Assembly: GCA_947497895.1 (NCBI GenBank)
Contig: CANMIL010000012.1
Coordinates: 1-64,000 of the forward strand
DNA from: an uncultured Tenacibaculum sp.
Lineage (GTDB): Bacteria > Bacteroidota > Bacteroidia > Flavobacteriales > Flavobacteriaceae
Direction of reading: 5' to 3'
DNA: 64,000 nt
In this document: in pieces, positions 18,434-28,100 of the stretch
Layout of the letters: the number at the start of each line of letters is the position of its first letter
Position numbering within the stretch: position 1 is the stretch's first letter
Program-made: the position numbers and the translations under genes
The notes under the pieces: generated by a model
What the model saw: only the letters and a program-made list of their open reading frames with translations
What the model was told of the DNA's origin: nothing
Databases searched by the model: none

Positions 18434-19225
18434 ATGAAGAAAATGAATATTTCAGCTTTCATCATTGATAGTGATGTCTTGGCTAAAACAAAAATAAAAG
18501 AACTAATTCACCAGCATAGTATTATAGAGATTTTAGGTGACTCATCAAATGCAGAAGATGCCATAGAAAAAATAAACACATTGAACCCAGATGTGGTTTT
18601 TTTGGATGTAGAAATCAATAAGGTTTCAGGTTTCGAAATCATTGAAAACATTTCTCTTTTGAAAAAGCCTATGTTTATTTTCGTGACCAAACGCCATGAA
18701 TATGCAATTAAAGCTTTCGATTATTTTGCTTTTGATTATATATTAAAACCATATAAAAAAGAACGTTTCTTCGCTTCTTTGAATAAGATTATCGAATTTA
18801 AACGAAGAGAAGAACTAGCCAATTTTCAAGATAACTTAGATAATATTCTTGATCTTGTCAAAGAGAAAAATGTTGTTCCACATACATCAAATAATAAGAG
18901 AATAAATATAAAAACTGGAAATAAAATAATATTTCTTGACACCAACTCTATAAAGTACATCTCTGCATCTGGATACTACTTAGAAATATTTACTATTGAC
19001 AATAAGAAATACTTACTTAGAGAATCTTTATCAAGCATTATTAATAGGCTTAACTCTACTGACTTTATAAGAATTCATAGATCTACTATAATTAATTCCA
19101 ACTATGTGGATGAAGTAATAACCTCTAACTACGGCGAGACAGATGTTAAAACTAACGACAACAAAATATTCAGAGTAAGTAAGGGTTATAAAAAGGAATT
19201 CCAAGAGCTAATGGGAGTTAAATAG
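18434..19225 (+). CDS. LytTR-family response regulator
   Basis: A 263-residue two-domain regulator. The receiver domain (about 5-125) has the acidic pair IIDSD, phospho-acceptor Asp58 (VVFLDVEI), the switch Thr in FIFVTK and the Lys in YILKPY. The C-terminal LytTR DNA-binding domain (about 155-258) contains IKYISASGYYLEIF and FIRIHRSTIINSNYVDEV. No histidine kinase is adjacent, so this is an orphan. It is divergent from SusC and may or may not control it. Confidence 0.92.
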   Translation: MKKMNISAFIIDSDVLAKTKIKELIHQHSIIEILGDSSNAEDAIEKINTLNPDVVFLDVEINKVSGFEIIENISLLKKPMFIFVTKRHEYAIKAFDYFAFDYILKPYKKERFFASLNKIIEFKRREELANFQDNLDNILDLVKEKNVVPHTSNNKRINIKTGNKIIFLDTNSIKYISASGYYLEIFTIDNKKYLLRESLSSIINRLNSTDFIRIHRSTIINSNYVDEVITSNYGETDVKTNDNKIFRVSKGYKKEFQELMGVK

Positions 19226-19276
19226 TTGAGAAAACTAAATTTTGTAATTTTACTCAATCATTTAATTTAGATTAGT

Positions 19277-20071
19277 TTGAAAACCATCATTGATCAAATA
19301 GGAAGGAGTGTCTCAATATCTCAACCAATCAAAAGAATCGTTTCTTTAGTACCTAGTCAAACTGAATTATTGGTTGATCTGGGATTGGAAGATCTAATAG
19401 TTGGAACAACTAAATTTTGTGTACACCCAGCTCATATTAAAAGTACGAAAGAAATTATCGGAGGTACTAAAAACATTAAGGTTGATAAAATCAAAGCTTT
19501 AAAGCCCGACATCATTTTATGCAATAAAGAAGAAAACACCAAAGAAATTGTTGAGACCTGTGAATTGATCGCTCCTACTCATGTTTCCAACATCTATACT
19601 TTGAATGATGTAAAAGAACTAATTGAACAATATGGAAAATTATTTTCTTGTAGAACTGAATCTAAGAGGATTCTAGAAAAACTTCAGTTCAAGATAATTG
19701 GATTTAAAAATTTCATAGCTAACAAACCCAAAAAGAAAGTGGCCTATTTTATATGGCGTAATCCTTGGATGGTGGCAGGAGATAATAATTTCATCAATCA
19801 CATCTTACAACTCAATCATTTCGAAAATATATATAATAACAAACCTCGATACCCTGAAATCGAATTGAAAAAAATTCGACTTGAAGGAGATCCTGAACTC
19901 ATACTGTTATCTTCAGAACCATATCCTTTCAAAGAAGAACATGCGTTTGAAATAGGACGTTTCACCCATCATGCAAAAACTATTTTTGTGGACGGAGAAA
20001 TGTTTTCGTGGTATGGTAGTAGGCTATTAAAAGCTTTTGATTATTTCAAGCAACTACATCAAAGGATTTGA
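19277..20071 (+). CDS. Helical-backbone metal receptor (BtuF/FecB-like) protein
   Basis: A 264-residue member of the periplasmic-binding-protein family used for cobalamin, haem or siderophore uptake. Motifs include RIVSLVPSQTELLVDLGL, VGTTKFCVHP, VDKIKALKPDIILCNKEEN and the C-terminal GSRLLKAFDYF. It begins with TTG (19277); no in-frame ATG fits the family start. No signal peptide or lipobox is visible, which is unusual for a binding protein. It overlaps the convergent small gene at 20054 by 18 nt. No transporter genes adjoin it. Confidence 0.85.
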   Translation: MKTIIDQIGRSVSISQPIKRIVSLVPSQTELLVDLGLEDLIVGTTKFCVHPAHIKSTKEIIGGTKNIKVDKIKALKPDIILCNKEENTKEIVETCELIAPTHVSNIYTLNDVKELIEQYGKLFSCRTESKRILEKLQFKIIGFKNFIANKPKKKVAYFIWRNPWMVAGDNNFINHILQLNHFENIYNNKPRYPEIELKKIRLEGDPELILLSSEPYPFKEEHAFEIGRFTHHAKTIFVDGEMFSWYGSRLLKAFDYFKQLHQRI

Positions 20072-20251
20072 AAGCTCCTTATCAAGATATTTAATTCTAT
20101 TTAACTTTTCTAATATCTTCATTGCTTTGAATGCAGATCTATCACTCTTACATTCATCTATATACTTATAATCATTCGCTCTTTCAACCAGCTTACCATA
20201 TCTTTCCTCAAGATGTTTTCTATATCTATGTATTTGATCTACTCGTAACAT
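20054..20251 (-). CDS. Small conserved-looking hypothetical protein (65 aa)
   Basis: A 65-residue, highly charged, probably alpha-helical protein (MLRVDQIHRYRKHLEERYGK...). I do not know its function. It has sensible codon use, its own ATG and a terminal overlap of 18 nt with the convergent metal-receptor gene. It looks like a real small gene rather than a shadow because nothing else occupies most of its length. Confidence 0.55.
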   Translation of the reverse strand: MLRVDQIHRYRKHLEERYGKLVERANDYKYIDECKSDRSAFKAMKILEKLNRIKYLDKELSNPLM

Positions 20252-20336
20252 TGTTTTAATTTAAACGACCTTATAAAGATACACAATATTTTGTGTTACA
20301 TAGAATTAGTGATATTCGTTTTTTTTCAAAAATCAC

Positions 20337-20368
20337 AAAAAAACCTCATTTTTAAATGAGGTTTTTAC
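20337..20368. terminator. Terminator between two minus-strand genes
   Basis: AAAAACCTCATTT (20339-20351) pairs with AAATGAGGTTTTT (20354-20366), a 13-bp stem with a 2-nt loop, flanked by A and T runs. It serves the DUF4197 gene. Confidence 0.85.
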
Positions 20369-20388
20369 TTTTATACTTAAATCAGTGC

Positions 20389-21096
20389 TTAAATTTTATC
20401 TTGTAAAGCAAATACTCTTTTCAATAATGCTGTATTTCTTAACCCTACTTTTTGTCGTATACCTTTTTCTTCCTCTGCAATCATAGTATAAACTCCATTA
20501 AGCGCTTCTTTTGTAACATAATCAGTTAAATCTGGATTAACCTTTTTTACAAAAGGAATACTATTATATTTCGTAATCAAGTTACCCCAAATTTTATCTG
20601 CTCCAACTTTTGAAAACGACTTCTTTATTACTGGTTGAAACTCTCCATAAAGTTTCTGATTTGTTTTACCTTCTAAATAAACAGTCGCTGCATTTTGTTC
20701 TCCTAATAAGATATTTTTAGCATCCGTAAATGATATATCTTTCACTGCATTCACAAAAATAGGTGTTGCTGTTTTCACTGCATCTTCAGCAGTTCTATTT
20801 ATAGCCCTTAAACCTTCATCAGCCAGTTTGCCTAGTCCAATTTTTCTTAACCCTTTATCTACAACTCTTAATTCTTCAGGCAACAAAATTTTAACCAACT
20901 CATTCTTATAAAAACCATCTACAGCGGTTAACTTACTTACTTGGTGTTGTATCCCATTATCAAGAGCCTGACGTAGCCCCTGGCCTATTTGATCCTGAGT
21001 TAAAGGCCCTTGAGTTGGTATTTGATTTACCACCTTCTGTAACTCACTACACCCTGTAAACTGTAGTGCTATCAATAAAACTATGATTTTTTTCAT
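20389..21096 (-). CDS. DUF4197 lipoprotein
   Basis: A 235-residue lipoprotein. The ATG at 21096 gives a good signal and lipobox (LLIALQFTGC, Cys 16); the frame extends to 21135, but that start would bury the signal. The mature part matches DUF4197 proteins by eye: LTQDQIGQGLRQALDNGIQ, EDAVKTATPIFVNAVKDI, YVTKEALNGVYTMIAEEEK and the ending LLKRVFALQ. The family is widespread in Gram-negatives with no known function. It faces the periplasm. Confidence 0.85.
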   Translation of the reverse strand: MKKIIVLLIALQFTGCSELQKVVNQIPTQGPLTQDQIGQGLRQALDNGIQHQVSKLTAVDGFYKNELVKILLPEELRVVDKGLRKIGLGKLADEGLRAINRTAEDAVKTATPIFVNAVKDISFTDAKNILLGEQNAATVYLEGKTNQKLYGEFQPVIKKSFSKVGADKIWGNLITKYNSIPFVKKVNPDLTDYVTKEALNGVYTMIAEEEKGIRQKVGLRNTALLKRVFALQDKI

Positions 21097-21156
21097 ATTA
21101 TTCTTTGTTAGATTATTCTTTAAAGTTAGAAACATTTTTTTTGAAAATAGTCACTT

Positions 21157-21321
21157 TTACTTAAAACTATCCGTTTTTTTATCATATCCATAGGGACAAT
21201 GTTTGCAACCACTTTTACAACAATAACCTCTCCTTAAATGAAACTTTTCGGTAAACACCTTGTACCCTTCCTCATTTAAATAGTAATCTCCTTCCTCTAA
21301 CTCTATTCTTTTATTATACAT
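21157..21321 (-). CDS. Small cysteine-rich DUF5522-like protein (54 aa)
   Basis: A 54-residue frame with ATG at 21321 and TAA at 21157-21159. The product begins MYNKRIELEEGDYY and carries a C-C-x3-C-x2-C cluster (YCCKSGCKHCPYGY), probably a zinc or other metal site. This cluster is the hallmark of the short DUF5522-type proteins found in many bacteria. It lies 60 nt upstream of the DUF4197 gene on the same strand. It is easily missed because of its length. Confidence 0.75.
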   Translation of the reverse strand: MYNKRIELEEGDYYLNEEGYKVFTEKFHLRRGYCCKSGCKHCPYGYDKKTDSFK

Positions 21322-21407
21322 ACAGCAAAAATACTATCAATATACTTAAAATAGGATATTGAAGATTATATTTATTTATATAAAACTGATGATGATAAAG
21401 GTTTCCT

Positions 21408-21415
21408 TATTTTTG
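21408..21415 (+). promoter_or_regulatory. -7-like element immediately before the HprK-like gene
   Basis: TATTTTTG fits TAnnTTTG exactly but ends only 6 nt before the ATG at 21422, so use of it would give a nearly leaderless mRNA. No TTG lies at the right distance upstream. It may be chance in AT-rich DNA. Confidence 0.3.
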
Positions 21416-21421
21416 TAGCCT

Positions 21422-22531
21422 ATGATTTTAACAACTCAAATCGAAGATAAAACCATCGTTTGGTTACAAAAAAGGAATCAATATATAATTGTTGAAAATA
21501 TTGTTTCAAAAATTTTAATAGAGTTAGAAAAGAAAACTGATATTGATACTATAGTAAAATTAGTTAAAGACGATATTGATATTCCAAATAATGAAGCTCT
21601 CAAATTCATAGAAGATATACATCAGTTATTGAAGGACGAAAATGATGTAAATTCAGAATTAGAGAATCAACAAATATCAAATAAATTTGATTTTAAGAAA
21701 TACTATAAGATAAATGATTTAGTATTTTTCGTTCAGTTTTCTTCGGAATATGAACTATATTTAATTCATCCTAAGTTTGCTCACTTAGAAATTACTCCTC
21801 AAGAATCTTTTGATTATAAATACACAGTATTTTCTCAAAATGATATCATAAGCTTCCAAATTAACAATGAAATCATAGGCAATTGGTCAAAATCAGAAAG
21901 CCATTATTTTCAAGGAAAATTCTCCATGAAAATAATTGAGCATACTCATAATCAAAGCGAAGATCAGTGGATGGGAATTTTTCATGCTTCGGCAGTTTCA
22001 AATAATGATTCTTGTATTTTGTTCTTAGGAGATTCTGGAAATGGTAAAAGTACTTCGTTAGCTCTACTTCAAGCTAGTGGTTTTTCCTGCCTAGCAGATG
22101 ATTTTGTTCCGGTTTTATCAGACACTCACGAAGTTCATAGTTTCCCTTCCGCTATTTCAATAAAGAGAAATAGTCTACCAGTTCTTCTTCCTATATACCC
22201 AGAACTAGAAAACCAAGCGGAATATCATTTTGAAAAGTTAAACAAGATTGTTCGCTATTTGCCTCCAAACAACACCGACTTCAATAGCAAAGCGAAATGT
22301 AAAAAATTAGTTTTTATAAAGTATAAAGCTGGAAGTGACCTGAAACTTGAAAAAATATCTAAGTTAAAAGCTTTTGAACAACTGGTTCCAGACTCTTGGC
22401 TTTCGCCGAAGAAAGAAAATGCAAAAAACTTCTTAGATTGGTTTCAAGGACTAACTTGCTATAGTTTGACATACTCCGATAACGAAAAAATGATTAATAC
22501 ATCTAAAAAGCTATTCGCAGATGAACTATAA
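21422..22531 (+). CDS. PqqD-like domain fused to HPr-kinase-like kinase
   Basis: A 369-residue cytosolic protein. The first 75 or so residues look like a PqqD/RRE peptide-recognition domain (IVWLQKRNQYIIVENIVSKILIEL). The C-terminal half is an HprK-type P-loop kinase: Walker A LGDSGNGKSTSLALL (about 199-213) and the LADDFVPV segment. Relatives such as the ThcoK/PadeK type phosphorylate the C-terminal residue of lasso peptides. It overlaps the downstream nucleotidyltransferase gene by 11 nt. No precursor peptide or maturation enzyme was recognised beside it. Confidence 0.75.
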   Translation: MILTTQIEDKTIVWLQKRNQYIIVENIVSKILIELEKKTDIDTIVKLVKDDIDIPNNEALKFIEDIHQLLKDENDVNSELENQQISNKFDFKKYYKINDLVFFVQFSSEYELYLIHPKFAHLEITPQESFDYKYTVFSQNDIISFQINNEIIGNWSKSESHYFQGKFSMKIIEHTHNQSEDQWMGIFHASAVSNNDSCILFLGDSGNGKSTSLALLQASGFSCLADDFVPVLSDTHEVHSFPSAISIKRNSLPVLLPIYPELENQAEYHFEKLNKIVRYLPPNNTDFNSKAKCKKLVFIKYKAGSDLKLEKISKLKAFEQLVPDSWLSPKKENAKNFLDWFQGLTCYSLTYSDNEKMINTSKKLFADEL

Positions 22532-23591
22532 AGAAACACTTTTTTTTGTTGGAAAATGCCTTACCATAACTCATAATCAAAGAAATAGGCAATTAATTCA
22601 AGAAGATTTAAAATCAAAAAAAATAGATTGGGATAATGTCGTTAAATTAAGCACATCACATTATGTTTTTCCTGCTTTATATTGTAATCTTAAGCGGTGT
22701 GATTTCCTGAAGTTTCTACCTGAGGACTTAGTTTCATATATGAAACACATTACGGATCTTAATAGACAAAGAAATGAACAAATAATAGAACAAGCCAAGG
22801 AAATAAATGAACTCCTTACATCTCATGATATTACTCCTATATTTTTAAAAGGAACGGGTAATTTACTGGAAGGACTTTATGAGGATATTACTGAACGAAT
22901 GGTCGGGGATATTGATTTTTTAGTATCTCATGATGAATTTAATAAGACGATCGCTTTATTAAATAAAAATGGTTATCACAAAGGAAAAAATAAAATTGAT
23001 AACTCTATTGTAAGTAGGCATTATCCAAAAATCACTAAAAGTGGTAAGATCTGTGCTTTAGAAATTCATTATAAAATGATTTCAAATAACTCTGTTTTTG
23101 GGTATGATCACGTCCTAAATAATTTAATGGAATTAAGTAATAAAATCAAGGTACTATCATATTCTGATCAAATTTTGATGACCTCCTACAACAAACAAAT
23201 CAACGATTTCGGGCAATGGTTTAAAACACCTTCTTTACGAAATTCATATGATCTCTTTTTACTCTCGAATATTGTTTCTTGTAAAAGTGCTTTAGTCAAC
23301 CTTAATAATAAATATTCTGATTATTTAAATAATTTCGCATTAAGCACTGAGACTTTATTTAATTTGGAAAATGCGCTCATTTACTCAGATAAAATCGGCT
23401 CCAACAATAAAGAATTCCTAAAACAGCAATTATTCTATATTTCCAACCCTAAAAAAAGCATTAAAAACAGAAAAAGATGGGAATTGTACTTTTTATATAA
23501 ATCTCGACTATCATTCAGCCTATCTCTTCTTAACAGCAAGCCGCACAGGAAATACTTAGCCGACAGAATAAAATCTAAACTAAAGCTTTAA
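22521..23591 (+). CDS. Nucleotidyltransferase-family protein (NTP_transf_5 type)
   Basis: A 356-residue protein with the pol-beta-like nucleotidyltransferase signature of PF14907: IFLKGTGNLLEGLY, then ITERMVGDIDFLVSHDEF with the paired acidic residues GDID (about residues 125-129). It overlaps the HprK-like gene by 11 nt, so the two are coupled. The same two families co-occur in peptide natural-product clusters and near asparagine-synthase-like genes in other bacteria (recollection, not checked). The 3' end overlaps the convergent mpl gene by 17 nt. Confidence 0.8.
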   Translation: MNYKETLFFVGKCLTITHNQRNRQLIQEDLKSKKIDWDNVVKLSTSHYVFPALYCNLKRCDFLKFLPEDLVSYMKHITDLNRQRNEQIIEQAKEINELLTSHDITPIFLKGTGNLLEGLYEDITERMVGDIDFLVSHDEFNKTIALLNKNGYHKGKNKIDNSIVSRHYPKITKSGKICALEIHYKMISNNSVFGYDHVLNNLMELSNKIKVLSYSDQILMTSYNKQINDFGQWFKTPSLRNSYDLFLLSNIVSCKSALVNLNNKYSDYLNNFALSTETLFNLENALIYSDKIGSNNKEFLKQQLFYISNPKKSIKNRKRWELYFLYKSRLSFSLSLLNSKPHRKYLADRIKSKLKL

Positions 23592-24927
23592 GCTCTTCAA
23601 AATTTAAACCTCCGTAATTTCCAGAACTCATTAATAAAAGTGCTCTACTATCCAATGATTGATTAAACAAAAACTGTTTAAACTCTTCTGGCTCTGTAAA
23701 CACCGTCAAATTCTCTCTATTAAAAGCATTCGCTATTTGTTCTTTGGTTACTTCTTCTAGCCTCTTAATTTTCACCGCTTTTGGTGAGTAAAAAACAACG
23801 GCTTCATCTGCTTTATCCAAAGTACCTTGATATTCTTTTAAGAACTCTGCATTTAAACTACTGTATGTGTGAAGTTCGAGACAAGCCAATAAAGATCTAT
23901 TTTTGTATTGATTTTTAACTGCAGCTGTAGTTGCTTCTACCTTACTCGGACTATGGGCAAAATCTTTAAAAATAACAGTTTTACTACTTTCAGCTATTTT
24001 CTCTAACCTCTTATTTGCTCCTTTAAAACTTTCAATTGCCTCATAAAAATCATCTTCATCAACTCCCATATGTTGACAGATCCATTTAGCCCCAGCTAAA
24101 TTTTGTAAATTATGCCTACCGAATATTTCCAAAGGTAACGGACCATCAGAAGTATCGATATAAGTAACTCCATCTTCAATAGAGTATTCTGGCGTTTGAT
24201 AAGGATATTTTTTTATCGAATTTTCAGAAGATTCCACTACTCTTTTAACCTCAATATCCTCTTCATTATAAACCATCATTCCACCGTTGATAAGTGAATC
24301 TGTAAAAATTGAAAACTGCTCAACATAATTTTCATAAGTAGGAAATACATTGATATGATCCCAAGCGATACCACTAATTAAAGCGATATTCGGTTTATAT
24401 AAATGAAATTTAGGTCTTCTATCAATTGGTGAACTTAAATATTCATCTCCCTCAAGAACAATAAAGTCATTATCTTCAGTTAAATGAACCATCGTTTCAA
24501 AACCATCGAGTTGAGCGCCTACCATATAATCTACCTCAATATCATGATAATTCAGCACATGTAGAATCATAGAAGTTATTGTGGTTTTTCCGTGTGAACC
24601 TCCAATAACTACTCTAGTTTTTAACTTAGATTGTTCATACAAAAACTCTGGGTAGGAGTAAATTTTCAAACCTAGATCCTGAGCTTTTAATAACTCGGGA
24701 TTATCCTCTTTAGCATGCATTCCTAAAATAACAACATCTAAATCCGATGAAATTTTATTCTCAAACCATCCAAACTCCTCAGGCAAGAGATTGTACTTTT
24801 CCAAACGTGACTTGGAAGGATCATGAATTGTATCATCACTTCCCGTTACTTTGTATCCTTTTTTATGCAAAGCAATTGCTAAATTGTGCATAGCACTTCC
24901 TCCGATAGCTATAAAATGTACGTTCAT
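23575..24927 (-). CDS. mpl: UDP-N-acetylmuramate--tripeptide ligase Mpl
   Basis: Peptidoglycan recycling ligase that joins recovered L-Ala-gamma-D-Glu-meso-DAP to UDP-MurNAc. It is a 450-residue Mur ligase: Rossmann-like start (MNVHFIAIGGSAMHNLAIAL), ATP-binding GGSHGKTTITSMI (about 109-121), and a central domain with ISGIAWDHINVFPTYENYV and GRHNLQNLAGAKW. The IAWDH and AMHNLA segments distinguish Mpl from MurC. Confidence 0.95.
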   Translation of the reverse strand: MNVHFIAIGGSAMHNLAIALHKKGYKVTGSDDTIHDPSKSRLEKYNLLPEEFGWFENKISSDLDVVILGMHAKEDNPELLKAQDLGLKIYSYPEFLYEQSKLKTRVVIGGSHGKTTITSMILHVLNYHDIEVDYMVGAQLDGFETMVHLTEDNDFIVLEGDEYLSSPIDRRPKFHLYKPNIALISGIAWDHINVFPTYENYVEQFSIFTDSLINGGMMVYNEEDIEVKRVVESSENSIKKYPYQTPEYSIEDGVTYIDTSDGPLPLEIFGRHNLQNLAGAKWICQHMGVDEDDFYEAIESFKGANKRLEKIAESSKTVIFKDFAHSPSKVEATTAAVKNQYKNRSLLACLELHTYSSLNAEFLKEYQGTLDKADEAVVFYSPKAVKIKRLEEVTKEQIANAFNRENLTVFTEPEEFKQFLFNQSLDSRALLLMSSGNYGGLNFEELKALV

Positions 24928-25150
24928 TTTGCCTAATTTTTGGTAAAGATACTGAAGAAATTGACTTTTGAGTTCTCAAATTTATTAGTATTTTTCCACT
25001 CGACTATTACCGCAAGAATATACAAAACTCATAACCAGACTTTTACAGATTTTAAAAAATTGTATATTCGTTATTAATTCTATCTTAATTTTTAAGTTCT
25101 TTGCGGGATTATTAATTTAGAATTGCTCATTTTTCAAGTTATTCAAAACT

Positions 25151-28100
25151 ATGGTATACTCAATTAAGAATAATACACTTGTATTGTTCATATTATTAAT
25201 TTTGGGTTTTTCTCCAGCCATTGTACAATCTCAATGCACTGGTACGGATGGTTCCATCACAGTTTGTGATAAAGAAACCGACTCTAACAACCAAAATTTC
25301 AACCTCTTTAATCATTTAAATGGCTCACCTCAAACTGGTGGGACTTGGACAGCTCAAAACCCAGTTGTGAAAAATGCTCTCGATAGTAACACGGGAATTC
25401 TCAACCTTTGGGCAATTAATCAATTCGGTGTTTATGTTTTCACTTATTCACATCCAAATTGTTCGGAAACTGCTAACGTTACGGTATCCTTGGGTGGCTA
25501 TCCTGGTGAAGACAATATAGGTGGTGGAGCAAACGCATGTAGTAGCAATTCAACAGTTGATTTGTTTAATTTTATTGACAACAACTTGACTAGTTTAACT
25601 GCGGACTTCAACGGTACTTGGAGCGCAGATGTAGGAACTCCTTCGGCGTTTCTAAGTGAAAACATCTTTAACGCTACTGCCGCTGGCCCAGGAACGTACA
25701 CATTTATATACACAGTTGATGCCGTAGATACTTGTCCAGAACGATCGGCAAGGGTTACATTGGAAGTCCATAGAGCTCCAGAACCTGGTTTTGGACAAAA
25801 TATAACCATTTGTTCTTCAGAAGACCTATCGTCTTTTACCAATGTGAATCTTTTTGACCATTTGGCTGGAGGAGATTCCAATGGAATTTGGACTGATATT
25901 AATCAAACTGGGCAAATAACTGCGGTAGATGACTCAGAAATAAACATTCAAGAAATATTTAACACATTCGGACCGGGAGAATATCGCTTTGAATACACAG
26001 TTTATCCGACACATGGTATCTGTTCTGAAGAAAACACTTCCGTTTTAGTTCAAATACCTGAAATAACAGCTATATTTTCTGTAGAAAACCAATGTTTAGA
26101 AGACTCTCTAGTTTTTGAAATTCAACATCAAAGACCTAATGGGGTTTTTATGAGTTATGATTTAGAATATGAGATTTTAGACTCCAATAATCAAGTTGCC
26201 TTTTCAGATACAATAACTGGTATTCAAATTGCAGATTTTACTGACACAACCCTTCCGCATGAAGTAACACTACCCAATACTACACTCACTGCTGGTACTT
26301 ACACTATAAGAACTAAAGAAGTAACAAACATTTTAGGTGCTATCTGCGGTTCTTTTACCGTTTCAGAAGACACCTTTGTCATACTTGACACACAAATTAA
26401 TATTCCTGATATCTGTCATGAAAGTAATTTAATTAATGCAACTATCACCAGTATGGTTGATACAAATGGTGATTTATTAAACGGTGATCAACTAGTTAAT
26501 TACACAATTACAGATACAACGTCAAATGTAGAATCTGTAATAACTAATCAAAATGTAAGTTTCACTAATGGAGAAGGGATATTAAGTCTCGATTTCACAA
26601 ACTTCCCTATCGGAAACACCCAATATTCAATTGTTTTTAACGATGCTACAGATAATGGTTTAGGGTGTATCAATGAAAATTTTATCATTAGAAGAAATCC
26701 ACAAATTACAGGTTCTTTTATCATAGAAAATCAATGTTCGGAAAATCCTCTAGTGATTAACATTCAGCATCAACGCGTTCATCCGTTACAAATGACTTAC
26801 GATATTGAATTCGAAATCCTAGATTCTACTGATACTCCTGTTGTTACACAAACTGAAACGAATATCAGTATTTCCGATAACTCTAACACCATTCAAAATC
26901 ATCAATTCTCAATTGCATCGACAAATTTACCAAGTGGTGTTTACCGTGTTCGTACAAAGGAAATAACCAATATGACGATTATTGAGTGTAATGATTTTAC
27001 AGTCGCTGAAGATAGCTTTGTTATTTTCAATACCGAAATTAGCATCCCTGATATTTGTTATGAAAACGATTCTGTTGAAGCAACAATAACTGGTCTAATT
27101 GATACCACAGGTGCACTTTCAAACAATAGTCACTTACTCAATTACACTATAACCGATTTAACGACCAATCAAGTATCAACAGTAAACGATCAAAGCGTTA
27201 GCTTTACAAATGGAGAAGCGATCTTAACTCTTGACATGTCTAGTTTCCCTATAAATAATAGTAATTATAATATATCATTTACTGCAACACCTGAGGATGG
27301 AACTGGCTGTATAAATCATGATTTCATTGTCAGAAGAAAACCCGATGATATTGTTTTAGGGCTTGATATTGATAATTCTTGTGATGCATCAAACATAGAA
27401 GTAACTATCAATGCTCCTGTTTTATCCAATGGAGAATACACCATTACTTATAGTGTTACAAACTTAACAACCAATCAGGTTTTAATAGGAAACACAATTA
27501 ATTTCACAGGAGGTAATTCAAGTTTTAATTTGAATTTAGAGAACCTTGCGGACGATATTTATGAAGTGGTTCTTCAGAGCACTCAAAATGACACTACACC
27601 ATGTAGAGAAGAAACTGAATTTGAAGTACGAGAAACTTTCTCGATCGGAGGAATTCCAGAAAAACCAGTTTTGGACGCGAACCAGTCGTTCTGTTTACCA
27701 GATTTCAATCCTAGTTTACCTACTTTAAGTGATATTCAAGTTACTCAAGGGACGAATTTAACATGGTATGAAACGGAAACATCAGAGACTCCTTTAGCCA
27801 ATGATACAGTTTTAACTGATGGAACTACCTATTATGTGAGTTCGACCAACCCAAATAATAACTGTGAAAGTTCAGAACGTTCGGAAGTTACAATAGCCTT
27901 TGTTAATCCGCAAGATGTAACTAGTAATGAAACTACGCCCACATTTTGCGCCATTGATAATCCAACTCTAGCTAATTTGGATGCAATGGCCACTTCAGGA
28001 ACTGTAATTTGGTATGATAGCTTAACAGGAGGAAACCAATTAAATGATTCAACCCAATTAAGTAATGGCGCTTCTTATTTTGCCGTTGAAGACATTAATG

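Noticed and set aside
25498..25881. 127-codon frame opposite the CHU_C protein
   Set aside because: Antisense shadow of a well-supported gene.
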